Below are positions 15,150-24,563 of a stretch of 64,000 bases of DNA, piece by piece. Numbering within the stretch: the stretch's first letter is position 1; each line of letters opens with the position of its first letter. A model generated the notes under the pieces. The model was not told the DNA's origin, made no database searches, and saw only the letters and a program-made list of their open reading frames with translations. The translations under genes and the position numbers were made by a program. Origin of the DNA: Flavobacterium sp. SH_e (GTDB lineage Bacteria > Bacteroidota > Bacteroidia > Flavobacteriales > Flavobacteriaceae); the NCBI RefSeq assembly GCF_025717045.1, contig NZ_JAOVZN010000008.1, positions 595,519 to 659,518 on the forward strand, written 5' to 3'.

Positions 15150-16124
15150 TTAAAAAGAAAGCTCTATTTGAGTTTTAACTTCCTCCACAATCCTACTCAA
15201 ATCCAAACAATTTTGATGTGACCAAAGTTTACTTTCAATTTCATTATTCAAAATACAATTTTGACATTCGATAATTTCATGAGAATAACCTTTTCCAAGA
15301 GTTGGTAAAGTGACAACCGCTTCTTTTACTTCATTTTTAAATAAAGAATAACCGTCTGCAACAAACCAAGGCGCATTTAATTCTATTCGCCCTTCTGTTC
15401 CAGAAATTACCGCTTTCATATCAGATTCTGAAACTATAGAAGCATGTAAAATCGATTGTGCCGATTCATATTGCAAAATCATAGAAGTCTGCAAATCAAC
15501 ATCATTCTTGTGTTTAATCGCTTTCGCTAAAATCTCTTTCGGATATCCCAATAATATATAGGACAGAAACAAAGGATAAACGCCAATATCAAATAAAGCA
15601 CCTCCGCCTAAATCTTTATCAAAAAGTCTTTTGTTTTCTATTTCACTTCCGTGAAAGGCAAAATCAGTTTTTATATAATTTATCTTGCCTATTACTCCAT
15701 TATTGATTTTCTGCAAAACATCTTGAACCGATGGAATAAATCGAGTCCAAAATGCTTCCATAAAAAACTTATTGTATTTTTTAGAAGCTTCAATCATTCT
15801 TTCCGCATCTTTATAGGATAGTGCAATTGGTTTTTCGCATAAAACGTGTTTTCCGTTTTCTAATGCTTTTATAGACAATTCGGCATGCGAATTATGCGGA
15901 GTTGCAATATAGACAATTTCAACATCGGGATCTTCAAAAAGCAAATCATAAGAATCATAGCTTTTTAAGGCTTTAAACTTCTCTGCAAATTCATTCGCTT
16001 TAGCAATATCTCTCGAAGCAACTGCTTTTAGTTCAGCATTTTCTATCAGTAATAGATCTGAAGCAAACTGTGTCGCAATATTTCCAAGTCCTACAATTCC
16101 CCATTTAATTCTTCTACTTTCCAT
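15150..16124 (-). CDS. Gfo/Idh/MocA family NAD(P)-dependent oxidoreductase
   Basis: NAD(P)-dependent dehydrogenases of sugars, inositols and related polyols. The 324-residue protein starts at a Rossmann fold (IKWGIVGLGNIATQFA) and has the conserved catalytic-lysine motif CEKPIA near residue 97. The typical C-terminal beta-sheet domain starts FWTRFIPSV. Length and layout fit the two-domain family. It is separated from yifB by about 80 nt and may share its transcript, but the products are unrelated. The substrate is unknown. A second member, exported, lies at 36106. Confidence 0.9.
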   Translation of the reverse strand: MESRRIKWGIVGLGNIATQFASDLLLIENAELKAVASRDIAKANEFAEKFKALKSYDSYDLLFEDPDVEIVYIATPHNSHAELSIKALENGKHVLCEKPIALSYKDAERMIEASKKYNKFFMEAFWTRFIPSVQDVLQKINNGVIGKINYIKTDFAFHGSEIENKRLFDKDLGGGALFDIGVYPLFLSYILLGYPKEILAKAIKHKNDVDLQTSMILQYESAQSILHASIVSESDMKAVISGTEGRIELNAPWFVADGYSLFKNEVKEAVVTLPTLGKGYSHEIIECQNCILNNEIESKLWSHQNCLDLSRIVEEVKTQIELSF

Positions 16125-16441
16125 TCTTTATATTTTACTCATCAAAATTGTTAAAAAGATTAAAAAATACCCTTTATAGCAATCAGCAGACGTTTTTTAA
16201 ACAACAAATATCCATTATCCTACAAAAAATAGCAATCAATTACCCCAAAAATTATCAAAAATGAGGGTAAGTGAAAAAAAAATGTTGCCAAATTGTAAAT
16301 TTTAAGTTTGTTTTAAGAAATTCACGCAAAATCATAGGGGTTAAATTTTAAATTTAACAAAAATTAAGCATACTACCCTATTTTTTTATGGGGTGTAAAA
16401 TGATTTTATACTTTTATAAAAAATTTTAAAACTAAATAACT
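16125..16441. other. Intergenic region upstream of amt
   Basis: No gene. It holds an odd palindrome GTTAAATTT-T-AAATTTAAC (16340-16358) and a near-consensus TACTTTTA at 16409-16416 about 26 nt before the amt ATG, with no matching TTG. Another small stem is ACCCTA/TGGGGT (16374-16394). Any of these could be a nitrogen-responsive site, but nothing here proves it. Confidence 0.4.
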
Positions 16442-17758
16442 ATGCGAAAAATTATTTTAAGTGTGATTCTTATCACGATTTTGGTACTAACCTTTATTTC
16501 AAACTTTATCATTGCAGATAACCCAATTCCAGCAGAAGCTGTAAAGTTTGATACTGGAGATACTGCCTGGATGATCGTTGCAACTGCTTTTGTATTGTTA
16601 ATGACTCCTGGATTAGGATTTTTCTATGGAGGTATGGTAGGTAAGAAAAACGTAATTAGTACTATGCTTCAAAGTTTTATGGCAATGGTAATTGTTACTA
16701 TTTTATGGACTGTTGTTGCTTTTGGATTGGCTTTTGGACCAACTATTGGAGGAATTGTAGGAAACCCATCTTATAATTTATTCTTTGAAGGAGTTGGAAC
16801 TAATACAGCATGGAGCCTAGCACCAACAATTCCTTTTATTTTATTCGCATTATTTCAGGCAAAATTCGCTATCATTACTCCTGCATTAATTACAGGTGCT
16901 TTTGCAGAACGTATCCGTTTCTGGGCTTATTTGTTATTCATGGTTTTATTCATCATATTAATATACGCTCCGCTTGCTCACATGACATGGCATCCTGATG
17001 GAGTTTTCTTCAAAATGGGAGTTCTTGACTTCGCTGGAGGAACTGTAGTACACATGAGTGCTGGATGGGCTGCATTAGCTGGAGCTATCTTCTTAGGAAA
17101 AAGAAAAGTACAAAAAGTTAACCCTGCTAGAATTACTTATGTATTATTAGGAACAGGTTTACTTTGGTTTGGATGGTTTGGTTTCAACGCTGGATCTGCT
17201 TTAGGTGCAAATGGTCTTGCTGCTCAAGCTTTAGGAACAACTACTGTTGCTGCTGCCGCTGCTGCAATGGCTTGGGTTTTCCTTGACAAAATTTTAGGAC
17301 ACAAATTATCTGCTCTTGGAGCTTGTATCGGAGCTGTTGTAGGTCTTGTTGCTATTACACCTGCTGCTGGTTTCGTAAGTATCTCTCACGCAATATTCAT
17401 TGGTTTATTCTCTGCAATTGTAAGTAACATTGTAGTAAGCAAATTCCCTAAAGGAAAAATCGACGATGCTCTTGATGTATTTGCTTGTCATGGTGTTGGT
17501 GGTATGGTAGGTATGCTTTTAACTGGTGTTTTCGCTTCAAAAGCTATCAACCCAGCAGTTGGAGACAATCAAGGTTTAATCTTCGGAACTCCAACATTAT
17601 TCATCAACCAATTAACTGCTTTAGTTGTAGTTTCAATCTTCGCTTTTGTTGCATCTTACGCTTTATTCTTTATCGTAAATAAGATCACTCCATTAAGAGT
17701 TACTGAAGAAAAAGAAGAACTAGGATTAGACATCTCTCAACACGGGGAATTCTTATAA
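16442..17758 (+). CDS. amt: Ammonium transporter
   Basis: Channel-like carrier that brings NH4+/NH3 into the cell through the inner membrane. The 438 residues have an N-terminal hydrophobic segment that serves as a signal sequence, then eleven TM helices. The conserved pore histidines sit in DFAGGTVVHMSAG and DVFACHGVGGMVG, and the signature GTGLLWFGWFGFNAGSALG is intact. There is no glnK partner next to it, unlike many amtB operons. A strong terminator at 17788 makes it monocistronic. Confidence 0.95.
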   Translation: MRKIILSVILITILVLTFISNFIIADNPIPAEAVKFDTGDTAWMIVATAFVLLMTPGLGFFYGGMVGKKNVISTMLQSFMAMVIVTILWTVVAFGLAFGPTIGGIVGNPSYNLFFEGVGTNTAWSLAPTIPFILFALFQAKFAIITPALITGAFAERIRFWAYLLFMVLFIILIYAPLAHMTWHPDGVFFKMGVLDFAGGTVVHMSAGWAALAGAIFLGKRKVQKVNPARITYVLLGTGLLWFGWFGFNAGSALGANGLAAQALGTTTVAAAAAAMAWVFLDKILGHKLSALGACIGAVVGLVAITPAAGFVSISHAIFIGLFSAIVSNIVVSKFPKGKIDDALDVFACHGVGGMVGMLLTGVFASKAINPAVGDNQGLIFGTPTLFINQLTALVVVSIFAFVASYALFFIVNKITPLRVTEEKEELGLDISQHGEFL

Positions 17759-17787
17759 TAAATTAATTTTCACTTTCGCTTGATAAA

Positions 17788-17830
17788 TAAAAAAGCACTC
17801 TAAATTTGACTTAGAGTGCTTTTTGTTTTG
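17788..17830 (+). terminator. amt terminator
   Basis: A perfect 14-bp stem, AAAAAGCACTCTAA with its complement at 17811-17824, around 7 nt, then TTTTG. It lies about 30 nt after the stop. Confidence 0.9.
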
Positions 17831-17937
17831 AGGTAATTTCATTTTCAAACTATTAGAAGAAAAATGAATTATCCAGCAATTAACTTATACTTGGTAAAAA
17901 AAATGAAACTATATCAAAGGCAACTCTTTTTTTGTTA

Positions 17938-18047
17938 GTTTCGGAGAAGCGAAATATTTATAATAAAAATGATTTTAAAATACAAAGCTCCCGAAGAACG
18001 GCATATATTAGATTATAAAAAAAATATACCGCTCCTTCGGAACTTTT
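17938..18047. repeat. Clustered ~25-nt repeats (CTCCCGAAGAACGG type)
   Basis: Three related units lie in the 478-nt space between amt and dsbD: GTTTCGGAGAAGCGAAATAT near 17938, GCTCCCGAAGAACGGCATAT near 17987 and, inverted, the complement of GTTCCGAAGGAGCGGTATAT near 18021-18043. The last two also form an imperfect hairpin. A 31-codon frame reads through them but is probably not coding. Sequence after it (18048-18128) has no gene. Confidence 0.55.
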
Positions 18048-18128
18048 TTCATTTGTTTAATTGAAATTCTATAAACATTTACCCTACCGAGGTTTGCTTA
18101 TAGAATAATTTCACAAACATTCTATAAC

Positions 18129-18163
18129 TCAAAAAGGCTGTCCTATTAAGACAGCCTCTTTGT
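18129..18163 (-). terminator. dsbD terminator
   Basis: On the minus strand GGCTGTC, a 7-nt loop and GACAGCC are followed by TTTTTG. It lies about 75 nt past the dsbD stop. Confidence 0.75.
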
Positions 18164-18236
18164 TTGAATTAATTTCAACCCCAAGAAAATATTTATTTTT
18201 TTTTCGAATAAAGCTTTTAAAACTAAATTCTAAACT

Positions 18237-20318
18237 CTATTTAAAATTAGAAATTCCTTCTTTTAGCCACTGTAAATATTCTTCAGTACTTACATAACTA
18301 ATGGTTGGCTTTGTATTGTTCAAATTATTGCCTTCTAAATCGGTAATCACATACAAAGGCTGTGTATTAGTTTTATATTTAGAAATCATAAAATCAGTCC
18401 ATTTATCGCCAGCTGTGATAATTTTGTCTCCTGCCGCTGTAGTAAATTGCTCTTCTTTAGGCAATTCACGTTTATCATCAACGTAAAGAGAAATTAAAAC
18501 AACATCGTTTTTTAGAATAGGCAATACCGAAGGATCAGACCAAACATTGTTTTCCATTTTTCTACAGTTTACACAAGCATAACCTGTAAAATCCAACATG
18601 ATTGGCTTATTGATTTCTTTTGCATAAGCTAAACCATCTTCGTAATCATGGAAAACCATAATTCCATGCGGACCTAATTCTGCGCCTTCCGGAAGTCCTT
18701 TTATAGATTCTGAAGAAACAACTCCATTTCCTGATCCTCCTACTCCAAATGGACTTTCACTATATTGCGGTGGCGGCGGGAATGCACTTATTAATTTTAA
18801 AGGTGCTCCCCATAAACCAGGAATTAAATACATGGTAAACACAAAAGTCAATAATCCTAAATATAATCTTCCAACAGAAATATGATTCGTTGGACTATCG
18901 TGAGGCAATGTAATTTTTCCAAATAAATATAATGTCATTGCTCCGAAAATCGCGATCCAAATTGCAATGAATACTTCTCTTTCTAAGAAATGCAATTGTA
19001 AAACTAAATCGGCATTTGATAAAAATTTGAATGCTAAAGCCAGTTCTAAAAATCCTAGAACTACTTTTACCGTATTTAACCAACCTCCAGATTTTGGCAA
19101 CGAATTTAACCAACCTGGGAACATAGCAAATAACATAAACGGAAGTGCTAATGCAGATGAAAATCCTAACATTCCAACAACTGGAGCAATTCCTCCGTTA
19201 GAAGCTGCTTCAACTAATAAAGTTCCAACAATTGGCCCTGTACAAGAGAATGAAACAATCGCCAAAGCCAAAGCCATAAATAAGATGCCTATTATACCGC
19301 CTTTATCTGCCTGCTGATCAGCTTTGTTTGCCCATGAATTTGGCAGCATAATTTCAAAAGCTCCCAAAAATGATGTTGCAAAAATGACTAAAATCACAAA
19401 GAAAATCAGATTAAACCAAACATCTGTAGATAAAGCATTTAAAGCATCTGCGCCAAATATTTTAGTTACAATTAATCCTAGAATTACATAAATAGCAATA
19501 ATTGAAAGTCCATAGAAAATTGCATTTCTAATTCCTTTTGCACGGCTTTTACTTTGTTTTGTAAAGAAACTTACCGTCATAGGAATCATTGGAAAAACGC
19601 AAGGCGTCAATAACGCTGCAAATCCTGATAAAAAGGCAATAAAAAAGATTGACCATAAACTTCTTGCAGGCGCTGGAGCAGGAATTTCTTCTTTAGCTAC
19701 TTCAGTTATTTTTTCTGCTTTTGGCTGTACTGCTTCTTCTTTTTTAACCGTGTCAACAGCTAATCCAACTACTTTTGTTTCATCAACTTTGGCTTCTGCT
19801 ACAACTGGAACTTCTTCCATTTTAAAAGTTGACGGAACAGCAATTGAGAATTTCTTATTCGAATTGATACAAACTTCTTTACAAACCTGAAAATCAAAAT
19901 CTACATCAACCGTTTTCAAGTTTGGATTGATAATTTTAATCTCTTGCTCAATGTGCGCTTTTCCTTCAAAGAAAGTTTCATCTACACCAAAAACATCATT
20001 AAAAGCTGTTCTTGTTTTACCTTCTTTGGCTTTTCCAACCAATTCGAAATTTCCTTTTTGGTTTTTAAATGTAATTTCTAGCGCTAAAGGTCCGCCTTCT
20101 GGCGTAAACTGTGAATACATATGCCAGTCTTTTTCGATTACTGCATCAAAAATTAATACGGCATTATTCCCTTTTTTTTCAATTTTAGAAGTCCATTTTA
20201 CAGGTTCTAAAATTTGAGCGTTAACTTTCGCAAAAGCGAAGAAAAATAACAAAAGTAAAATAGTTTTAGTCCAAACGTTTTTTAACAAATTGGTCTGAAG
20301 ATTTTGAGTAAAGTTCAT
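18237..20318 (-). CDS. dsbD: Protein-disulfide reductase DsbD
   Basis: Carries electrons from cytoplasmic thioredoxin across the inner membrane to periplasmic disulfide isomerase and cytochrome assembly partners. It is 693 residues. A signal peptide ends near KVNA. The N-terminal alpha domain has a Cys pair CKEVCINSN near 145. Eight TM helices follow, carrying the core cysteines in LTPCVFPMIPM and SFSCTGPIVG. The C-terminal thioredoxin domain has YACVNCRKM (near 580). Its ATG shares one base with the stop of tilS (TAATG), so the two are translationally coupled. The context, a tRNA-modifying enzyme, has no functional link to thiol redox that I know of. Confidence 0.92.
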   Translation of the reverse strand: MNFTQNLQTNLLKNVWTKTILLLLFFFAFAKVNAQILEPVKWTSKIEKKGNNAVLIFDAVIEKDWHMYSQFTPEGGPLALEITFKNQKGNFELVGKAKEGKTRTAFNDVFGVDETFFEGKAHIEQEIKIINPNLKTVDVDFDFQVCKEVCINSNKKFSIAVPSTFKMEEVPVVAEAKVDETKVVGLAVDTVKKEEAVQPKAEKITEVAKEEIPAPAPARSLWSIFFIAFLSGFAALLTPCVFPMIPMTVSFFTKQSKSRAKGIRNAIFYGLSIIAIYVILGLIVTKIFGADALNALSTDVWFNLIFFVILVIFATSFLGAFEIMLPNSWANKADQQADKGGIIGILFMALALAIVSFSCTGPIVGTLLVEAASNGGIAPVVGMLGFSSALALPFMLFAMFPGWLNSLPKSGGWLNTVKVVLGFLELALAFKFLSNADLVLQLHFLEREVFIAIWIAIFGAMTLYLFGKITLPHDSPTNHISVGRLYLGLLTFVFTMYLIPGLWGAPLKLISAFPPPPQYSESPFGVGGSGNGVVSSESIKGLPEGAELGPHGIMVFHDYEDGLAYAKEINKPIMLDFTGYACVNCRKMENNVWSDPSVLPILKNDVVLISLYVDDKRELPKEEQFTTAAGDKIITAGDKWTDFMISKYKTNTQPLYVITDLEGNNLNNTKPTISYVSTEEYLQWLKEGISNFK

Positions 20319-21628
20319 TATTGCAATTCTATTTTAAGTATTTTATTTGTGGCTTTTTTTATTCTAAAACGTTCGTCTTGTCTCATCCCGACTACCCAGA
20401 TTATTTGGTCATCAGAGCATAAAATCCAAGTTTTTTCCTTTTCTATTAATGATAATTTTTCGTCCTTAAAAAGCTTGCTGACTTTTTTAGATTTACCATT
20501 CATTCCAAAAGGTTGAAAAACATCGCCTTCTTTCCATTTACGTAAAGTCAGCGGAAAACGGATTTTATCAGCATCGACAAATATAACTCTATTTGAATCG
20601 AATGTTGTGTGACCAACGTTACAAAGACTCATTTTTAAGGGAAAATTAACTTCTGTATCGTTTTCATTGATTTGATATTCGCCGTTTTCTTGCTTTTCAG
20701 AAAGCGGACTCAAAATAAGCGTTTCTCTATTTTTTAATAAACGAAATTCCTCTGCATAAACCTGTTTCCCAGATTGTCCTTCGACTAAATCATAAATATC
20801 ATTCCAAGCAGAAAAACCAAATTCTTTCAGCCATTGATACAAATACGATCTATAATTTGGAAGTTTTTTTAGCTGATTTAAATCGAAATGAATATCATCG
20901 CCTTCTTCTTTTGCTACTTGCTGATAAACGATAATCGACGCATCTTCAACCATTTCTTTTGATTCTTGAAGAAAGGATTGCGTTTTCTGAAAAGCATCTA
21001 AAAAATTAGGATTGATTTCTTTTAAAACAGGAACCAAATTATGGCGAATCTTATTTCTGAGATATTTTGTCGAAGCATTACTGCTATCTTCTCTCCATTC
21101 TATTTTATTTTCTTCTGCATATTTCAAGATTTCTTCTCTCGAAAAAGGCAAAAGCGGACGAATAATTTTATCGTTTTGTTCTGGAATTCCAGTCAAACCT
21201 TCCAAACCGGTTCCACGAGTTAAATTGATAATAAAGGTTTCGAGATTATCGTCGGCATGATGTGCGGTAAGAATGTAATCGAAGTTTTTTTCTTCTAAAA
21301 GTTCGTAAAACCAACTGTAACGAAGTTCTCTTGCTGCAACTTGAGTTGATAATTTATAGTCTTTGGCGAAAGCTTCTGTATCAAAATGTGTCGTAAAAAT
21401 TGGGATATTATTTTGATCGCAATACTTCTGAATAAATTCTTGATCACCAAAACTTTCCAGTCCGCGGAGTTGAAAATTACAATGCAAAACTGCAATTTCA
21501 TACGGCAATTGATTCAATAAATGAAGCAAAACCATGCTATCCAATCCTCCACTTACAGCCAGAAAAAGCTTCTTCTCTGCTAAAAAAGGAAACCTTGAAA
21601 CGATATGATTTTGAAATTTTGAAAACAT
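20318..21628 (-). CDS. tilS: tRNA(Ile)-lysidine synthase
   Basis: Converts C34 of tRNA-Ile(CAU) to lysidine with ATP and lysine, changing both codon reading and charging; it is essential in most bacteria. The 436 residues show the PP-loop ATPase near the start (AVSGGLDSMVLLHLL), followed by the TilS N-terminal core (LTAHHADDNLETFIINLTRG) and the C-terminal TilS_C domain (RKWKEGDVFQPFGMNGKSKK). The length is normal. It precedes dsbD with a one-base start/stop overlap, and follows a pabB-like gene after a 216-nt gap holding repeats. Confidence 0.93.
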   Translation of the reverse strand: MFSKFQNHIVSRFPFLAEKKLFLAVSGGLDSMVLLHLLNQLPYEIAVLHCNFQLRGLESFGDQEFIQKYCDQNNIPIFTTHFDTEAFAKDYKLSTQVAARELRYSWFYELLEEKNFDYILTAHHADDNLETFIINLTRGTGLEGLTGIPEQNDKIIRPLLPFSREEILKYAEENKIEWREDSSNASTKYLRNKIRHNLVPVLKEINPNFLDAFQKTQSFLQESKEMVEDASIIVYQQVAKEEGDDIHFDLNQLKKLPNYRSYLYQWLKEFGFSAWNDIYDLVEGQSGKQVYAEEFRLLKNRETLILSPLSEKQENGEYQINENDTEVNFPLKMSLCNVGHTTFDSNRVIFVDADKIRFPLTLRKWKEGDVFQPFGMNGKSKKVSKLFKDEKLSLIEKEKTWILCSDDQIIWVVGMRQDERFRIKKATNKILKIELQ

Positions 21629-21749
21629 CTGATAAAAGTAAAAAATTAAATTTAATCTATTTTTAAACGAAATGTTAAGCGCTGTTTTTTTCTGCCACGA
21701 ATTACACGTATTTCACAAATTTTTCTTTTCTAAATTCTATAAAAAAATA

Positions 21750-21799
21750 GCCACAGATTAAAAGGATTAAAAAATCTCTAAATCTTTTTAATCTGTGGC
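21750..21799. repeat. Inverted repeat GCCACAGATTAAAAGGATT
   Basis: GCCACAGATTAAAAGGATT (21750-21768) pairs with 21781-21799 with one mismatch around a 12-nt centre. The same arm is used for the long nested repeat at 37271-37450. Sequence just before (21692-21720) has part of the CACGAATT repeat text. Confidence 0.75.
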
Positions 21800-21844
21800 A
21801 AAAAAAATAATTAGCGGAAATCGTGCTATTCGTCCCAACATTTT

Positions 21845-23131
21845 TTACTGCAAAACTTCATGCATTGCCTTGGCTTTCAGCAAACATTCTTCATATTCTT
21901 TTTCAGGAATTGACAACGCTGTTATGGCACTTCCAACTGAAAAAGAAACATATTTATTTTCTTGATTGTATAAAATACTTCTGATTACAACATTGAAATC
22001 AAAATCGCCTTCGGGTGTAAAATAACCAATTGCACCACTATACAATCCTCTTTTTGTTTCTTCTAGATTTTCTATAATTTTCATTACCGAAATTTTCGGA
22101 GCGCCTGTCATACTTCCCATCGGAAATGTTGTTTTTAAAACATCTACTGCCGAATATTGCGGATCTAATTTTGAAGTAATTGTAGAAATCATCTGATGCA
22201 CTTGGAGAAATGAATAAATTCCGCAGAGTTCTTCAACTACTACAGAACCTTTTTGCGCGGTGTGCGATAAATCATTTCGAACCAAATCGGTAATCATAAT
22301 ATTTTCAGCTCTTTCTTTGACATCTGAAGCTAAGATGTTTTTTGATTTTTCATCTTCAACAGGATCAGAAAAACGTTTTGAAGTTCCTTTAATTGGTTGT
22401 GAAATAATCTTATCTCCAACTTTTGTCAAATATCTTTCTGGCGAAGCGGAAAGCAAATATTGTTTGTAATTTTTGAAGAAAACCGAAAAAGGTGCTTGCG
22501 AAATTTCATTAAGCTTCTGAAATTTTTCCAGCGGATTTACGACGGCATTTTCAGCATAAAATTCCATACAGAAATTTCCTTCGTACATATCTCCAACATG
22601 AATATGTTCGAGTATTTTATTTACTTTTTGAACATATAAATCTTTAGGAATACGTTGCTGCACTTCGACTCCGCTCAGTGTGGTAAATGTTTCGGTCTCA
22701 ACTTTTAAAATTTCTTCAAAATCCTCTTCAACCTCATCATCGCAAAGCATTAGATACTGGATTTCGAGTTGATTCCCTTTTAAAATAAAAATCTTTTTAG
22801 GCTGAAAGAAAAACAAATCAGGAAAACTCAATCCGTCAAAATTATTGGATTGAAGATTTTCAATATCATTTTTCAAATCATAAGAAAGATATCCAAAAAG
22901 CCAGTCTTTTGTGTTTTGCTGGTATTGTTTTAAATCTTCAAAAGCATTGTAATAATCTGTTTTTAAAGAAGTAAAAGCATCTGTTGCCAATATGCAGTCA
23001 AAATTAGAATACTGTTGCGGATAAGAATTGCTGTCTAAAAAAACGACTTCGCGAAATTGCTGTGCCCAACTTAAAAGCTGTTCTTTAAACAGTTTTGGAT
23101 TTGCAATATTTTTATGAATGGAAACTCTCAA
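21845..23131 (-). CDS. pabB: Anthranilate/aminodeoxychorismate synthase component I-like protein
   Basis: A chorismate-binding enzyme that adds the amino group (with a glutaminase partner) to chorismate, usually the 4-amino-4-deoxychorismate route to folate. The 428 residues contain the conserved catalytic core at the C-terminal half: GTSKRFSDPVEDEKSKN, ENIMITDLVRNDLSHTA, GSMTGAPKISVMKIIENLEE and GLYSGAIGYFTPEGDFDFNVV. The length fits PabB rather than TrpE (about 500). Distinction from TrpE needs a search. Its partner component II is not in the window. It is upstream of tilS, on the same strand. Confidence 0.8.
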   Translation of the reverse strand: MRVSIHKNIANPKLFKEQLLSWAQQFREVVFLDSNSYPQQYSNFDCILATDAFTSLKTDYYNAFEDLKQYQQNTKDWLFGYLSYDLKNDIENLQSNNFDGLSFPDLFFFQPKKIFILKGNQLEIQYLMLCDDEVEEDFEEILKVETETFTTLSGVEVQQRIPKDLYVQKVNKILEHIHVGDMYEGNFCMEFYAENAVVNPLEKFQKLNEISQAPFSVFFKNYKQYLLSASPERYLTKVGDKIISQPIKGTSKRFSDPVEDEKSKNILASDVKERAENIMITDLVRNDLSHTAQKGSVVVEELCGIYSFLQVHQMISTITSKLDPQYSAVDVLKTTFPMGSMTGAPKISVMKIIENLEETKRGLYSGAIGYFTPEGDFDFNVVIRSILYNQENKYVSFSVGSAITALSIPEKEYEECLLKAKAMHEVLQ

Positions 23132-23263
23132 AAAGGGTAAATTTTAAACATCAAAATTACGACAAAAATCTTTGATTAACAGAAGCCAGAAAAAATATTG
23201 ATAGGATTGAAATCTTAACGTAAAACTGTTAAAAAGACATCTATTTAATAAGAAAAAAATCGT

Positions 23264-23271
23264 TATATTTG
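23264..23271 (+). promoter_or_regulatory. Possible doxX -7 box with long leader
   Basis: TATATTTG at 23264-23271 with no good -33 TTG. It would give a leader of about 150 nt to the 23431 start. Within the leader ATG at 23301 opens a 17-codon frame (MSLIVRSLKKNLKKNNL). The rest of 23132-23430 has nothing recognisable. Confidence 0.4.
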
Positions 23272-23430
23272 ATATACAGTTAGATTAATCCCAAAATCGG
23301 ATGAGTTTGATTGTAAGATCCTTAAAAAAGAACCTCAAAAAAAACAATTTGTGATTCTAATTTGAGCTTTAGATTGCATCTTTTCCAATAACTTATTTAT
23401 ATTTTTTAACCCTAAAAAATCCTAAGTATT

Positions 23431-23808
23431 ATGAAAATTGCCACAATTATTGTCCGCGTTTTAATTGGTCTTTTGTTACTTTTTGCCTCTCTGAGCTATT
23501 TCTTCAATTTAATGCCGCCTGAGCCAATAACAAATGACAATTTTAAAGCTTTTAACATGGGTTTAATTGCTTCTACTTATTTATTTCCGTTGGCAAAATC
23601 AATAGAATTAATTTGTGGACTAGCATTTGTAACTGGGCGCTATGTAACTTTAGCCAACATTTTGATCTTACCAATCACGGTAAATATTCTGTTCATTAAC
23701 TACTTTATGTCCCCAGAAAAACTTCCAATTGCCGCATTGCTATTTCTGGCTAATTTATTCTTGATTTACAGATACTGGGATAACTACAAAAGTGTTTTTA
23801 CCGCATAA
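23431..23808 (+). CDS. DoxX-family membrane protein
   Basis: DoxX-like proteins are four-helix inner-membrane proteins with roles that vary (quinone pool, thiosulfate oxidation, sulfur stress) and are often unassigned. The 125 residues have TM helices at about 4-24, 44-65, 72-92 and 99-118. Signature-like text: RVLIGLLLLFASLSYFFNL, STYLFPLAKSIELICGLAF (with the conserved E) and PITVNILFINYF. Its neighbours do not suggest a pathway. It converges with the lipocalin gene across a shared terminator. Confidence 0.8.
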   Translation: MKIATIIVRVLIGLLLLFASLSYFFNLMPPEPITNDNFKAFNMGLIASTYLFPLAKSIELICGLAFVTGRYVTLANILILPITVNILFINYFMSPEKLPIAALLFLANLFLIYRYWDNYKSVFTA

Positions 23809-23828
23809 ATACATTTTTATGTAAAAAT

Positions 23829-23863
23829 AAAAAGCCCGTCAGAATAAATCTGACGGCTTTTTA
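23829..23863. terminator. Bidirectional terminator between doxX and lipocalin
   Basis: AGCCCGTCAGA pairs with TCTGACGGCT (one bulge), with A runs on the left and T runs on the right, so it serves both converging genes. Confidence 0.85.
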
Positions 23864-23865
23864 TT

Positions 23866-24408
23866 TTAATTTAGCTTATCATGTTTTACCCAAACCAAAT
23901 CGGTTACATTATATCCAATTTCTTGAGCTTTGATAAGAAAATCTACTTTAACACTTTCTGGAATTGTTTTTTCTCTAGAAAGTATCCACATATATTTTAA
24001 ACTTTCTCCAGCCACAAGTGCGTATTTATAATCTGGATCGATTGCTACGACATTGTAACCAGAATAAAAAGGACCAAAAAATGAGACTTTCAGCATACCA
24101 ATATTGTCTTTTTTGACAAATCTAGCTTTCCCGACACTTTGTTCCCATTTGTCTTTTTTGACATTATAGCCCTTATTATCTACTTTTATTGTATTGTCTT
24201 CGTTCAAAGAATATTCGGCTGTTACATTGTTCAAATCTCTTTCCCATTTGTAATCTAATCTGGCAATTTCATACCATTTTCCGAGATATCTTTTGCTGTC
24301 AAAGTTTGTAACAGCTTGTGCGTTTTTAGGAATTCCGCCTCCGCATGAGTACAGTGCGATTCCAATTCCTGCTCCAATCAAAACTGGAACTATATATTTA
24401 CTTTTCAT
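23866..24408 (-). CDS. blc: Lipocalin lipoprotein (Blc-like)
   Basis: Outer-membrane lipocalins bind fatty acids or lysophospholipids; Blc of E. coli is induced by envelope stress. Lipobox at LYSC (C22). The lipocalin signature is YLGKWYEIARLDYKWERDL, followed by NVTAEYSL and the GPFYSGYNVVAIDPDYKYALV strand pair. The final SLKYMWILSREK is the conserved C-terminal motif. It is 180 residues, as expected. It converges with doxX and has no operon partner. Confidence 0.9.
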   Translation of the reverse strand: MKSKYIVPVLIGAGIGIALYSCGGGIPKNAQAVTNFDSKRYLGKWYEIARLDYKWERDLNNVTAEYSLNEDNTIKVDNKGYNVKKDKWEQSVGKARFVKKDNIGMLKVSFFGPFYSGYNVVAIDPDYKYALVAGESLKYMWILSREKTIPESVKVDFLIKAQEIGYNVTDLVWVKHDKLN

Positions 24409-24512
24409 AATACTATCTTTTTAATTATCATAAAGATAGCACGTGAAATCTACATCTAATTTACAAAATTATTTTTGAATATTATATTATATAAAGCTTA
24501 AAAATATTGCAT

Positions 24513-24547
24513 AAAAAAACCGCCAGATTACTCCAGCGGTTTTACAA
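24513..24547 (-). terminator. lpdA terminator
   Basis: On the minus strand AAAACCGC, an inner loop, GCGGTTTTTTT. It starts about 17 nt past the lpdA stop. Confidence 0.8.
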
Positions 24548-24563
24548 TATTTTTGAACGCAAA

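Noticed and set aside
16340..16358. GTTAAATTT-T-AAATTTAAC as a strong nitrogen operator
   Set aside because: It is pure AT apart from the ends, so chance is likely in this AT-rich region; kept only as a note in the region entry.
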